47,159 bases of DNA from Pirellulales bacterium (GTDB taxonomy: Bacteria > Planctomycetota > Planctomycetia > Pirellulales > JAEUIK01), in NCBI GenBank assembly GCA_019694435.1, contig JAIBBZ010000038.1, positions 1 to 47,159 on the forward strand, read 5' to 3'. The notes beneath the pieces are model-generated. The model did no database searches, was not told the origin of the DNA, and worked only from the letters and a program-made list of their open reading frames with translations. Below are positions 27,201-35,116 of the stretch, piece after piece. A program made the translations under genes and the position numbers. Every line of letters begins with the position of its first letter. The first letter of the stretch is position 1.

Positions 27201-28843
27201 TTGTCGGCCTCTTCCAAGCGCCCCACCGCCGCGTACGCATCGGCTACACGCCGAAGATACTTGGCGATGTCAACTTGCCCTCGCTGATCCTGGGGTGCGC
27301 GATGCACCGAACGGCACATCGCTAAAGCGTTTTCCAGGTACTGAATCGCGAGGTCAAACTTGCGCTGCGACTTGTAGGCACCGCCGACTCGCCCGAGATC
27401 GAAGACGATGTCTGCGTGGCCCTCCGGGTAGGTCGCAAGGTTGTAGCGCAAGCGATGGAGTTCGAGCGCTTGCAAAAAGTATTCAGTCCCTCCCGCCAAA
27501 CGTTGTTGAGCTTCGCAGATTGATCCGAGCGACAAGGCCGAGTCAGCCGCGGAGTTCAAGAAGTTACCGCGCCCTGATACATCCCCGTAGTCTGCCAGGC
27601 TGAGATACTGCGCCAGCGACTGCTCGTGGTGTCTGAATGCCTCGTCATAGTGCTCAAGACGCTCCTCGATCGCCGCCAACCGCGAAAGCGATTGTGCCAG
27701 GTGCTCCTCGCCATGGGGAAATCGCTCCGGCGCATACAGCCGCCGGCACATCGCGACTTGTTCCCGGGCAGTCTCCAAGGCTCGCGCGGATTCGGCACAT
27801 TCGCGGGCAATGTGCGACAACACATCCAGCGCTTTGACGATCTCCTCATGCCCCTGGGGCCAGGCCTCGGGCGGATACAGGCGTCGCACCAGCGCCAGAC
27901 GCTTCTCAGCGACGGCCAACGACGCCCGGTCATCGTCGCTGCGCCAAAGCTGGAAGCCGATGTCGTTGTACGCCAAGACGAGATCGATGGACCCGGCGTG
28001 CAACTCTTCGGCCGGGTAGAGCGACTCGAACATGGCAGCACCGCGTTGCAACTTGGCCAGGAACTCCGGCTCATCGAGTCGCTGTTGCAGCAGCCCGCAA
28101 CGGATCAGGATGTGCGCCGTTGCCGGGTGGCCCACCGGAAAGCTGGCCGGAGGAAAAGCCTCGTCTAGCCGCTCGATTGCAGTCAAGGCATAACGCACGC
28201 TTTCCTCTTTGGGAGCGTACGCACCCTCACTGTAGTAAACCGTAGCGGCCCAGCATTCCGCTTCGGCGATCGAGCCCTGTCCCAACAGCTCGCGGTACGA
28301 GTCGGCTGCGCGCGCGGCGTATTCGGCCGCGTAGTCATCGTCGTACGTTTGCGAGATTGTGAAGGCCGCCTTGCGCTGGGAGTCGGCGGCCGCAAGTTGC
28401 TTTTGTTGCTCGTTCGACAGCAATACACACCGCCGTGCCTCGGCGATCCGAGATTTCAAGTCGACGACGCGCCAATCCTGCTCGTCGACAAGCTTCCGCA
28501 ACTGGTTCAGCAGCCCCTCATAGGCCTTGATGCGCGCCGCCAACGGCATCATCGCGATGGGCTCGATCAGCCAGTCGCGCAGTTGTTCGGCAGCCGTGAG
28601 CTTCGTGACGCCTCGCGACTGCAGGTCGTACTCCGTCAGCGCTGCGGCCCGATCGAGGAAGGCGGGCACGTCTTCGGCGCCTCGGGCCCGGAAAAACTCG
28701 ACCCACAACTCATCGCGCAGGCGATTGACCCAGGCGTCGTCTGGCTTTTCCTGGGCCGCCGGCGGAACTTCTTGCGCGAAGAGGCCTGATGAACTTGCCC
28801 CGATACCAATTACGCAGGCGAACAGCAGCCAACAGCGTCGCAT
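24263..28843 (-). CDS. Exported TPR-CHAT protein with YPxGH repeats
   Basis: 1526 residues from the ATG at 28841-28843, which gives a signal peptide (CWLLFACVIGIGASSSGLFAQ). Residues about 75-1030 are TPR-like helical repeats, many introduced by the motif 'RLYPPxxYPxGHxxL' (for example 'RLYPPDQYPRGHMKL', 'RLYPESEYPQGHEAL', 'ELYPANLYPRGHVNI'), at least ten copies in full or degenerate form. A helical coiled segment follows (about 1050-1130). Residues about 1190-1526 are a CHAT caspase-like protease domain with both catalytic residues: 'HLATHG' (His about 1343) and 'SACETG' (Cys about 1432). CHAT proteases cleave proteins after a partner is sensed by the TPR part. Export is unusual compared with cytoplasmic craspase-type CHATs. 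The sulfatase gene follows after one base. Target unknown. Confidence 0.93.
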   Translation of the reverse strand: MRRCWLLFACVIGIGASSSGLFAQEVPPAAQEKPDDAWVNRLRDELWVEFFRARGAEDVPAFLDRAAALTEYDLQSRGVTKLTAAEQLRDWLIEPIAMMPLAARIKAYEGLLNQLRKLVDEQDWRVVDLKSRIAEARRCVLLSNEQQKQLAAADSQRKAAFTISQTYDDDYAAEYAARAADSYRELLGQGSIAEAECWAATVYYSEGAYAPKEESVRYALTAIERLDEAFPPASFPVGHPATAHILIRCGLLQQRLDEPEFLAKLQRGAAMFESLYPAEELHAGSIDLVLAYNDIGFQLWRSDDDRASLAVAEKRLALVRRLYPPEAWPQGHEEIVKALDVLSHIARECAESARALETAREQVAMCRRLYAPERFPHGEEHLAQSLSRLAAIEERLEHYDEAFRHHEQSLAQYLSLADYGDVSGRGNFLNSAADSALSLGSICEAQQRLAGGTEYFLQALELHRLRYNLATYPEGHADIVFDLGRVGGAYKSQRKFDLAIQYLENALAMCRSVHRAPQDQRGQVDIAKYLRRVADAYAAVGRLEEADKGYRDSIVMLERLHAQMPESSEDLTLADAQSDYARFLDDVGRFAEAMPLLEQCVGAYRAYYAKREFTGDLYFLTTQIDDLASAYRALGRFAESRALVEEEYTILQRLYPPDQYPRGHMKLVYGLRSLTRTALAADLFGDAQRYCESMVDMLRRLYPESEYPQGHEALASGLTTLGELQMGLGYREQAHTALQESLAMLRRLAANRPGEITYPLRISNVVFSLSNLMTAKGDYATAATYAAESLELDRELYPANLYPRGHVNIAFSMRRLALVKTYLGQFDEALALSQESLAILRGLRPEKDFPNGDPDIAAMLDNLGWIQAMKGEFAAAATTEEAALAMLERLFPNEQYPDGVPALGTVNWHLATVYQRLGRTGDAIRALSRSMEIDQQPLENLFAVATEETMIEFFQKELYSGANMLVDLCERAQAAGDREAATVAYKWVLNRKTLIVDSLARLEQARRAEQADPEIKRLNAEILQMRQQLADLAIGSDDEELTAEAQASQSKELNRRIAQAETERNRRLAGRMTQLVAGQVEVSQTQAQLAPGTALVEYFRYDDYDFDHAPQVNSSWLDTRYVAFVTTAGSKEVVLVDLGLASEIDLIVNELRSHVERVNRSLALTGEDQLVQEYRGLARQLAAKILDPLEDRLSGAKTLLFACDGTLSRVPLHTLVDQQGNYLIEDHRVAYLASGRDLLRERSKPATGTVLLADPDFNLAPHQETAPAADLAGVDDPNAVRSLDELRGLSWDRLKDTAVEGREISKLLSGSDYGPIRTYQDAAATEEQLKELAAPRVLHLATHGYYIPIERQQPSDLGDLALNETTRGGTAAAIKRKLRAADNPLLRSGFVLAGANVRPQQNGASVDDGWVTAQEVALLDLRGTELVVLSACETGLGDVAVGRGVAGLRSAFLYAGAESMMTSLFRVPSASTQALMTRFYQGLRDGKPKLDALCDAQRDFFREGLRNQSRFHPFFWGSFVLIGRPD

Positions 28844-28880
28844 GTCCAGTACCCTGAAAACTATCCGCGTGCTCAGACCG

Positions 28881-28910
28881 CCTGATTTCAAGATACACCC
28901 TGCAATCAGG
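28881..28910. repeat. Inverted repeat upstream of the TPR-CHAT gene
   Basis: CCTGATT (28881-28887) and AATCAGG (28904-28910) are perfect inverted arms 16 bases apart, lying 38-67 bases upstream of the CHAT start. They could be an operator half-site pair or a leader hairpin. No clear promoter hexamers are seen beside them. Confidence 0.4.
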
Positions 28911-28974
28911 GGGTTCCATGCAAACCGGCGGTTCTGGCCAAGTCACTCTTTGTCAGCTCTCCGGCTCGAGCAAC

Positions 28975-29030
28975 AAAAAAAAACGCGTGGCCCCCGGCGG
29001 CGTCCGCATCATCGCCGGGGAACCACGCGT
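28975..29030 (-). terminator. Strong intrinsic terminator after the YbjN-like gene
   Basis: Read on the minus strand, ACGCGTGG and CCACGCGT arms (28983-28990 and 29023-29030) enclose a second perfect pair CCCCGGCG/CGCCGGGG (28992-28999 and 29013-29020), followed by nine T (the A run at 28975-28983). It ends the transcript of the gene at 29115-29687. Confidence 0.88.
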
Positions 29031-29114
29031 CTTGTCACACGGCCGACTTCGTCGAATCCTCGCCGCAGCCGGCCGTGCCTTGCCCCCCGACTTGGTCGGG
29101 GCGATGGCCTTGGC

Positions 29115-29687
29115 CTAGCGGGCGTTGGCCGCCTCCTGGCTCGTCTCTTCGAGCAGGCCCTTGATCTCCTTAGCAAGCTTCAGGCCGTCGTAGTGGAGGA
29201 AGTACAGGTTGTCGGCAAAGTTCTGCGCGGTGCAGCTGCTCAGCCACAGGAAGTTCGAGTTATAGACGCCGTACTGGTTGATGATGACCGAGCCCACGTA
29301 CGCCTTGTCGTTCCAGTTGTTGACGTACTTGACCAGGGCCATCGACGGCTCGGTACCCTCGGCCAGGTCGGCCAACCAGCGGTACATATAGATGATCTTC
29401 ACTTCGACGCCGTCGTTGGTGGTGTAGGCAACACCTTCGTAGCAGACGATGGCAGTAACCTCACCATTGCCTTCGACCATCACGCGGTATTTCCCGCCGT
29501 CGAGCTTCTTGTACATGAACCCGCCAGCGTCGAGCAGTTGTTCGAGCGTCTGGGCCTGGGCGGTCGGCTGCTCGTTGGCCGGGGCATCGGGGTTGGACGG
29601 CGAATCGGCATAGGCCAGCGTGGCACAAGCGCTGAGCAGACTGGCCAACAAGACACGGCGAATCAGGGAAATCATCGAGCGGAACAT
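29115..29687 (-). CDS. Exported YbjN-domain-like protein
   Basis: 190 residues. A signal peptide is present (SLIRRVLLASLLSACATLAYA), and AAGGAG at the right distance supports the ATG at 29687. The mature part resembles the YbjN/putative sensory transduction regulator fold: 'LEQLLDAGGFMYKKL', 'YRVMVEGNGEVTAIVCYEG', 'ALVKYVNNWNDKAYVGSVIIN', 'FLWLSSC'. YbjN relatives I know are mostly cytoplasmic, chaperone-like domains related to type III secretion chaperone folds, so an exported form is uncommon. It is monocistronic with a strong terminator at 28975-29030. Function unknown. Confidence 0.83.
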   Translation of the reverse strand: MFRSMISLIRRVLLASLLSACATLAYADSPSNPDAPANEQPTAQAQTLEQLLDAGGFMYKKLDGGKYRVMVEGNGEVTAIVCYEGVAYTTNDGVEVKIIYMYRWLADLAEGTEPSMALVKYVNNWNDKAYVGSVIINQYGVYNSNFLWLSSCTAQNFADNLYFLHYDGLKLAKEIKGLLEETSQEAANAR

Positions 29688-29990
29688 GGCAACTCTCCTT
29701 GGGAGCTGAGGGCCCGGCGAGACGGACCCGGCGGTGGGACAAACCTTGCGAAGTCACGACGCGTGATCGTTCGCAGATCGCGGCGGCAGCTTGGTGTTTC
29801 TTGGTGGTTGTTGCTTGCTCGTCGCGTTCGGAGATTGGAGGCGCCGAGTTGTCGATTCGTTCCGTGCAACGCAACTTTTTTGCGACATTCCCACAAGTCA
29901 ATTAGTCACAACGACTTCGAACAGCCAGGCCGTCGTATCCTTATCGCGACACTAGGACCTGAGCCGCGATTTTCTCAGCCCAAAGCCGAC
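29688..29990. other. Divergent intergenic region before the metal importer operon
   Basis: A 303-base stretch, notably richer in A/T than its neighbours toward 29870-30046. It holds the Shine-Dalgarno of the minus-strand YbjN-like gene at its left edge. No gene or terminator is seen inside it; the importer promoter begins at 29991. Confidence 0.45.
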
Positions 29991-30019
29991 TTGACAGACG
30001 TCATACTGCGCTCAATAAT
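29991..30019 (+). promoter_or_regulatory. Sigma-70-type promoter of the metal importer operon
   Basis: A perfect -35 hexamer TTGACA (29991-29996), a 17-base spacer, and AATAAT (30014-30019, five of six matches to TATAAT). Transcription would start near 30026. It is by far the best-matching promoter I see in the window. Confidence 0.75.
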
Positions 30020-30021
30020 TT

Positions 30022-30037
30022 TTTTGATTACTCAAAA
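30022..30037. promoter_or_regulatory. Candidate operator: inverted repeat at the transcription start
   Basis: TTTTGA-TTAC-TCAAAA is a perfect 6-base inverted repeat that begins two bases after the -10 hexamer and spans the predicted transcription start. A repressor bound here would block initiation. DtxR/MntR-type repressors bind AT-rich palindromes at this kind of position, and the operon encodes such domains. The match to any specific known box is not established. Confidence 0.5.
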
Positions 30038-30046
30038 TCTTGAGGC

Positions 30047-31159
30047 ATGCGAGTGACCCAAGCTACTTGGCTGTGTTCGCGCAGCGCTTTGCCCGCGACA
30101 ATCGACAATCGCCTGGCGTCGAGTGAATTGGGCGGCGCCGGCCACCTTGGACTGTGGCTCGGCGTACTCCTGCTTGCGGCAGTCGCCGCGCCCGGCTGCC
30201 GCGACGACGGAACCGCCAGCGATGCGCCGTCGTCCCGTCGCCATCCACTGCGCATCACCACGACTTGTGGCATGGTCACCGATATTGTGCGTATCATCGC
30301 CGGGCCGCGAGCCAACGTGACGGGCCTGATGGGCGAAGGCGTCGACCCGCACCTCTACAAGCCGACGCGGAACGACGTCAAGCGGCTCATGGAAGCCGAC
30401 ATCGTGTTCTATTCCGGGCTGCTGCTTGAAGGGCGGATGACCGACACGCTCACCAAGGTTGCGACCGCGGGCCGTCCGGTGATCGCCGTGACCGCCGCGC
30501 TCGACGAGCAGTATCTCCGCGAGCCGCCCGAGTTCGCCGGGCACCCGGACCCGCACGTGTGGATGGACGTCGCCGCGTGGAGTCAATGCGTGGCCCATGT
30601 CGGTGAGAGCCTGGCCGCCTTCGATCCGGAGTTCGCCGAAGAGTACCGCGTGCGCGCGGCCGAATATCGCCAAGAGTTGGGCGCCCTCGAACAATATGCT
30701 CGTGACGTCATCGCGACGGTGCCCGAATCGCAGCGCGCGCTGGTCACGGCACACGACGCCTTCGGCTACTTCTCGCGGGCCTATGCGATTCCCGTGCGCA
30801 GCGTGCAAGGATTGAGCACCGAATCGGAGGCCGGCGTCGACGACATCAACCGGCTGGTCGATTTCCTGGTGACCCAGCGCATTCCCGCGATTTTCGTCGA
30901 ATCGAGCGTCTCGGAAAAGAACATCCGCGCCGTGATCGAAGGCGCAGCCAGCCGGGGTGCGAAAGTCGCCATCGGGGGCCAATTGTATTCCGATGCCATG
31001 GGTGCTCCCGGTACTTATGAAGGGACCTATCTCGGCATGATCGACCACAACGCGACGACGATCGCCCGCGCCTTGGGAGGCACCGCACCGGAACGCGGAC
31101 GGCTGGGCCGCCTCTCCGTGGCGACGCCCACGCCTTCGGCTCTCGGAGCATCGCCATGA
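30047..31159 (+). CDS. Metal ABC importer, substrate-binding lipoprotein (TroA/MntA/YtgA-like)
   Basis: 370 residues. After an unusual 35-residue N-terminal extension comes a signal core ([16 protein letters not shown]) with a lipobox Cys at about residue 51. The cluster-9 (ZnuA/TroA) fold shows all four expected metal ligands: His102 ('VDPHLYKP'), His170 ('DPHVWMD'), His236 ('TAHDAFGYF') and Asp316 ('LYSDAMG'). A His3Asp set fits Mn(II)/Zn(II)/Fe(II) capture as in TroA. The His-rich loop typical of zinc-specific ZnuA is absent, which mildly favours manganese or iron. The ATG at 30047 is only one base from TGAGG; a GTG at 30053 has better spacing. The stop overlaps the ATPase start by four bases. 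Confidence 0.92.
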   Translation: MRVTQATWLCSRSALPATIDNRLASSELGGAGHLGLWLGVLLLAAVAAPGCRDDGTASDAPSSRRHPLRITTTCGMVTDIVRIIAGPRANVTGLMGEGVDPHLYKPTRNDVKRLMEADIVFYSGLLLEGRMTDTLTKVATAGRPVIAVTAALDEQYLREPPEFAGHPDPHVWMDVAAWSQCVAHVGESLAAFDPEFAEEYRVRAAEYRQELGALEQYARDVIATVPESQRALVTAHDAFGYFSRAYAIPVRSVQGLSTESEAGVDDINRLVDFLVTQRIPAIFVESSVSEKNIRAVIEGAASRGAKVAIGGQLYSDAMGAPGTYEGTYLGMIDHNATTIARALGGTAPERGRLGRLSVATPTPSALGASP

Positions 31160-31977
31160 TTCGCCGTTCGCCCGCCGTGTCGCACGCCCCAACAAGCACC
31201 GGCGCTCCTCGCGAAGGCATGCCGCTTTCGGTGCGCGACCTGACCGTCGCCTATCACCGCAAGCCTGTGCTCTGGGAAGTCGACTACGACGCCCCGCGCG
31301 GCAGCTTGATCGCAATCGTCGGCCCGAATGGCGCCGGGAAAAGCACGCTGATCAAGGCGATTCTCGAATTGGTGCCACGGGTCTCGGGCGAAGTGCTGAT
31401 CTATGGGCAGCCCTATCGGCGCCAGCGCCGGCTTGTCGGCTATGTGCCGCAGCGAGAAAGCGTCGATTGGGATTTTCCGGTCAGCGCGCTCGACGTGGTC
31501 GCGATGGGCCTGTATCGGCGCATCGGCTGGTTCCGCCCGGTGACCAAGTCCCACAAGCGCCTGGCACTGGCCGCGTTGGAGCGCGTTGGCATGGCCGACT
31601 TCGCGCGCCGGCAAATCAGTCAGCTCTCCGGTGGCCAGCAGCAGCGCGTGTTCCTAGCGCGCGCCTTGGCGCAAGACGCCGAGTTGTATTTCATGGACGA
31701 GCCGTTCGCTTCGGTCGACGCGGCGACCGAGCGGGCCATCGTCGACGTGCTGCAACAACTTCGCGCCGCCGGCAAGACCACGCTCGTCGTGCATCACGAC
31801 TTGCAGACGGTCCCAGAGTATTTTGACCAGGTCATCCTGCTCAACATGCGCGTCGTGGTTGCTGGGCCGACGGCCGAGGTGTTCACGCCGGACAACCTGC
31901 GCAAGACCTACGGCGGCAAGCTGGCGCTGCTCGACCAGGCCGGGCAACGGCTGGAAATGGGGCACGGCAGGCCATGA
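31156..31977 (+). CDS. Metal ABC importer, ATPase subunit (MntB/ZnuC/YtgB-like)
   Basis: 273 residues. Walker A 'GPNGAGKST', Q-loop '[19 protein letters not shown]' (typical of cluster-9 metal importers), ABC signature 'LSGGQQQR', Walker B '[12 protein letters not shown]', and H-loop 'LVVHHDL' are all intact. It energises import by the permease pair that follows. It overlaps the binding-protein gene (ATGA at 31156-31159) and the next permease gene (ATGA at 31974-31977), so the operon is translationally coupled. Confidence 0.96.
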   Translation: MIRRSPAVSHAPTSTGAPREGMPLSVRDLTVAYHRKPVLWEVDYDAPRGSLIAIVGPNGAGKSTLIKAILELVPRVSGEVLIYGQPYRRQRRLVGYVPQRESVDWDFPVSALDVVAMGLYRRIGWFRPVTKSHKRLALAALERVGMADFARRQISQLSGGQQQRVFLARALAQDAELYFMDEPFASVDAATERAIVDVLQQLRAAGKTTLVVHHDLQTVPEYFDQVILLNMRVVVAGPTAEVFTPDNLRKTYGGKLALLDQAGQRLEMGHGRP

Positions 31978-33497
31978 TTCGCCTCGGTCAGCGGCAAGCG
32001 GCCGGCTCCGCCTCGACGCTTGGCATGGCGCTGGTGCTGGTGCTCGCCGGCACCGACACGCGCCGGGTCGAGGCCGCCGACACGGCGTCGCCGTCGCCCG
32101 AAGTTACGTCGCTGGCCGACAATCGTTTCACCTGGCCTTCGCGCGAGCGCCTGGTCCGCGTCCTCACGTTGCGCGACTACAACACCCGTATCGTCCTCGT
32201 CGGCACGGCGCTGTTGGGCGCCGTGGCGGGCGTCGTCGGAACTTTCATGTTGCTGCGCAAGCGCAGTCTCGTTGGCGACGTCGTCAGTCACGCTTCGCTG
32301 CCGGGCATCGCGGCAGCTTTCTTATGGATGGAAGCCCTGTCGCCTGGCGGCGGCCGTTGGCTTCCCGGTTTGCTGCTGGGGGCTCTGCTGGCAGGCTTCG
32401 CCGGCATGGCGTGCGTCGTGGCCATCAGCCGGCTCACGCGCATCAAGGAAGACGCCGCACTGGCCATCGTGCTCAGCGTGTTCTTCGGCTTCGGTATTGT
32501 GCTCTTTACGGTCGTGCAGGCGATTCCCTCGGGCACCGTCGCCGGCCTGCAAGGCTTTATCTTCGGCAAGGCCGCGGCGCTCGTGGCCGCGGACGTGCAG
32601 TTGATCGCCTGGACGAGCCTGGTGGCGCTGACCGTCTGCGCGGCGTTCTTCAAAGAGTTCAGCCTGTTGTGTTTCGACGACGGCTACGCGGCCGCCTCGG
32701 GCTGGCCGGTCGTGGCGCTCGACTTGTTGCTGATGGCGCTGGTCTCCACGGTCACGGTCATCGGTTTGCAGAGCGTCGGTCTGTTGATGGTCGTTGCACT
32801 GCTCATCGTGCCGGCCGTTTCGGCGCGATTTTGGACCGATCATCTGCCCGCCTTGGTGATCGGCGCGGGGACGCTCGGATGCCTGACCGCGGTGGCCGGC
32901 ACGTTGTCCAGCGCGCTGTTCTCGCGATTGCCGACCGGCGCGATCATCGTGTTGTGCGGCTGTGCGGCCTTCTTGCTGAGCATGTTCGCCAGTCCCCGGC
33001 ATGGATTGGTTCGGCGTTGGATCGTGCAGCACAAGTTGCAGGCCTCGATTGATCGACAACACCTGCTGCGTGCCTGCTTTGAATACCTCGAAGATCATGC
33101 GGCCGAGTCCGTCGATGGGGCCACGGCGCGCGTCGTCCCGCTGCAGGCCCTGGCCACGGCCCGCGCCTGGCCTCCGCGTACGTTGCGCCGACTGATCAAC
33201 GCGGCGGAGCGCGACGAGCTGCTCTACCAGACCGACGCAGCCAGTTGTCAGCTCACCGAGGCTGGGTGGCATCGCGCCAAGCAAGTCGCCCGCAACCACC
33301 GGCTGTGGGAGCTCTACCTGATCTCGCGGGCCGACGTCGCGCCCCAGCGAGTCGATCGTTATGCCGACATGATTGAGCACGTCCTCGAGCCGGAAATCGT
33401 GCTCCAGCTCGAAGCCCAATTGGCAGCGCAGAGTGCTGATCGTGTGGTTGTGCCCCCGAGCCCGCATGGCCCCCTGGCCCGGGGCGAGGAGGCCTGA
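31974..33497 (+). CDS. Metal ABC permease fused to a DtxR/MntR-like domain (YtgC-YtgR-like)
   Basis: 507 residues. An N-terminal signal-like segment (about 1-35) precedes an ABC-3 permease with about eight TM helices (about 70-345), including '[18 protein letters not shown]' and '[16 protein letters not shown]'. Residues about 358-485 then match a DtxR/MntR repressor: winged-helix '[19 protein letters not shown]', '[25 protein letters not shown]' and '[15 protein letters not shown]'. Candidate metal ligands by alignment to DtxR are His442, Glu446, Asp461, Asp465, Glu468 and His469. In Chlamydia, YtgC is likewise fused to the repressor YtgR, which is released by cleavage. The C-terminus lacks a clear DPHG motif ('PPSPHGP' instead). 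Confidence 0.92.
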   Translation: MIRLGQRQAAGSASTLGMALVLVLAGTDTRRVEAADTASPSPEVTSLADNRFTWPSRERLVRVLTLRDYNTRIVLVGTALLGAVAGVVGTFMLLRKRSLVGDVVSHASLPGIAAAFLWMEALSPGGGRWLPGLLLGALLAGFAGMACVVAISRLTRIKEDAALAIVLSVFFGFGIVLFTVVQAIPSGTVAGLQGFIFGKAAALVAADVQLIAWTSLVALTVCAAFFKEFSLLCFDDGYAAASGWPVVALDLLLMALVSTVTVIGLQSVGLLMVVALLIVPAVSARFWTDHLPALVIGAGTLGCLTAVAGTLSSALFSRLPTGAIIVLCGCAAFLLSMFASPRHGLVRRWIVQHKLQASIDRQHLLRACFEYLEDHAAESVDGATARVVPLQALATARAWPPRTLRRLINAAERDELLYQTDAASCQLTEAGWHRAKQVARNHRLWELYLISRADVAPQRVDRYADMIEHVLEPEIVLQLEAQLAAQSADRVVVPPSPHGPLARGEEA

Positions 33498-33501
33498 ACC
33501 C

Positions 33502-34896
33502 ATGCTCCGCGAATTCGCACAACTGATCGGCCAATGGGGCACGTTCGACACGTGGATCGTGATCACCGCCGCGCTGGCGGCCATGGCCTGCGCGCTGCCC
33601 GGCAACTATCTGCTGCTGCGCCGCCAGAGCTTGATGGGAGACGCCCTGAGCCATGCCGTGTTGCCAGGTATTGCCGGAGCGTTTCTGGCGGTCCACGCCG
33701 CGCGGCAGGCCGGCTGGCTGACCGCGGCCGATTATGGTACCTGGTGGCACGCCGCCATGTTCACCGGCGCGATTGCCATCGGCATGCTGACGGCACTGCT
33801 CGCCGAGACCGTGCAGAAACTTGGCGGCGTCGAGAGTTCGGCCGCCCTCGGCGTCGTGTTTACGGGCATGTTTGCCGTGGGCCTGATCCTGATTCGGGTG
33901 GCGGCCGACCGCATTCACCTGGATGCCGATTGTGTGTTGTACGGCACGATCGAAACGGTCGTGATGGACACCGTGGCTCAGACGGGCATCCCGCGCGCCG
34001 CGGTCGTCAACGGCGCCATGCTCGGCGTCAATCTGCTGCTCGCCGGCCTGTTCTGGAAGGAGTTGCGCATCGCGGCCTTCGACCCGGCACTGGCCACCAC
34101 GCAGGGCATTTCGGCGGGCGCGATGCACTACGGGCTCATGGCGATTACGGCGGCCACGCTCGTGGCGGCGTTCGAAAGCGTCGGCAGCATCCTAGTCGTC
34201 GCTATGCTGATCGTTCCGGCGGCCACGGCGCATCTCCTGACCGATAGCCTCAGCCGGATGGTCGGCCTGAGCTTGTTGATTGCCGCCGCCAGCGCGGCTC
34301 TGGGGCACCTGGCCGCCATCACCGTGCCGGGAATCGTGTTTCCACGCCTGGGTTTCACGACGGTCACCGACGCCAGCACGGCAGGCATGATGGCCGTCGC
34401 CGCGGGCGGTTTGTTCATCGGGGCCGTGTTATTTGGCCACGAATATGGACTGGTCAGCCGTTTGCTGCGGCGCACAGCCCTGCGGCTGCGCGTGGCGGCC
34501 GAGGACATCTTGGGAGCGATGTTCCGCCACGAAGAAGACGGAGGTGGCGCTCGGCCGCTATCGCTGGGCGAACTCCCGCCGCGCCGCGGCTGGTCACGCT
34601 GGCTGCAGCGGCTGGCCCTCTCCCGGCTGGCCCGAAAACAAATGGTTGCTTTCGAGGGCGGTGGCTACCGCTTGACCGACGCCGGACGCATTGCGGCCCA
34701 AGACCTCGTTCGGTCGCATCGACTGTGGGAGTCCTACCTGGAAAAGCATCTCGGGCTTTCCGCCGCGCGGTTGCACAAATCGGCACACCGCATGGAGCAC
34801 TTTATCGGGCCCGAGCTGCGCGAAGAACTGGCCAGCGAGCTTGATCGTCCGGCGATCGATCCGCACGGTCGCACGATCCCGCCGCCGGCGAATTAG
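33502..34896 (+). CDS. Second metal ABC permease, also fused to a DtxR/MntR-like domain (YtgD-like with extra domain)
   Basis: 464 residues from the ATG at 33502, which has a strong GAGGAGG Shine-Dalgarno; a longer upstream frame overlaps the previous gene out of phase and is rejected. Residues about 15-320 form the ABC-3 permease ('RQSLMGDALSHAVLPGIAG', 'ESVGSILVVAMLIVPAATAH'). Residues about 350-460 are DtxR-like: 'YRLTDAGRIAAQDLVRSHRLWESYL', 'LHKSAHRMEHFIGPEL' and 'DPHGRTIP'. Candidate ligands by alignment to DtxR positions 79, 83, 98, 102, 105 and 106 are His406, Glu410, His425, His429, Glu432 and His433, a complete set. The chlamydial YtgD counterpart lacks such a domain as I recall. It ends the operon. 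Confidence 0.93.
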   Translation: MLREFAQLIGQWGTFDTWIVITAALAAMACALPGNYLLLRRQSLMGDALSHAVLPGIAGAFLAVHAARQAGWLTAADYGTWWHAAMFTGAIAIGMLTALLAETVQKLGGVESSAALGVVFTGMFAVGLILIRVAADRIHLDADCVLYGTIETVVMDTVAQTGIPRAAVVNGAMLGVNLLLAGLFWKELRIAAFDPALATTQGISAGAMHYGLMAITAATLVAAFESVGSILVVAMLIVPAATAHLLTDSLSRMVGLSLLIAAASAALGHLAAITVPGIVFPRLGFTTVTDASTAGMMAVAAGGLFIGAVLFGHEYGLVSRLLRRTALRLRVAAEDILGAMFRHEEDGGGARPLSLGELPPRRGWSRWLQRLALSRLARKQMVAFEGGGYRLTDAGRIAAQDLVRSHRLWESYLEKHLGLSAARLHKSAHRMEHFIGPELREELASELDRPAIDPHGRTIPPPAN

Positions 34897-34990
34897 CATT
34901 CATCGTCCCAACGTACGCCGGAAACCGGCGCGGTTGCCCAACAGCGAGGCTGCGTTCGACGGCGAACTGGCTGCCATCTTGCCTGCCTGG

Positions 34991-35050
34991 AAAAAGACAA
35001 CTCGGCCCGAACGCGCCACTCGCGTTGAGCGGCGTGTCCGGACCGAGTTG
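34991..35050 (-). terminator. Strong intrinsic terminator after the PEP-CTERM gene
   Basis: On the minus strand, CAACTCGG and CCGAGTTG arms (35050-35043 and 35005-34998) close a long GC-rich stem, followed by TCTTTTT. It lies about 65 bases beyond the stop at 35117. It faces the operon end at 34896 as well, and may serve only the minus strand. Confidence 0.8.
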
Positions 35051-35116
35051 TTGGTCATTGAATCCCTCAAATCCCGCGATTCTTGCCGCTGGATCTTCCC
35101 GCGGCGTGGCCGACTT

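Noticed and set aside
24263..28843. Craspase-like CRISPR effector interpretation of the TPR-CHAT protein
   Set aside because: No Cas gene or array is in the window, and the protein has a signal peptide.
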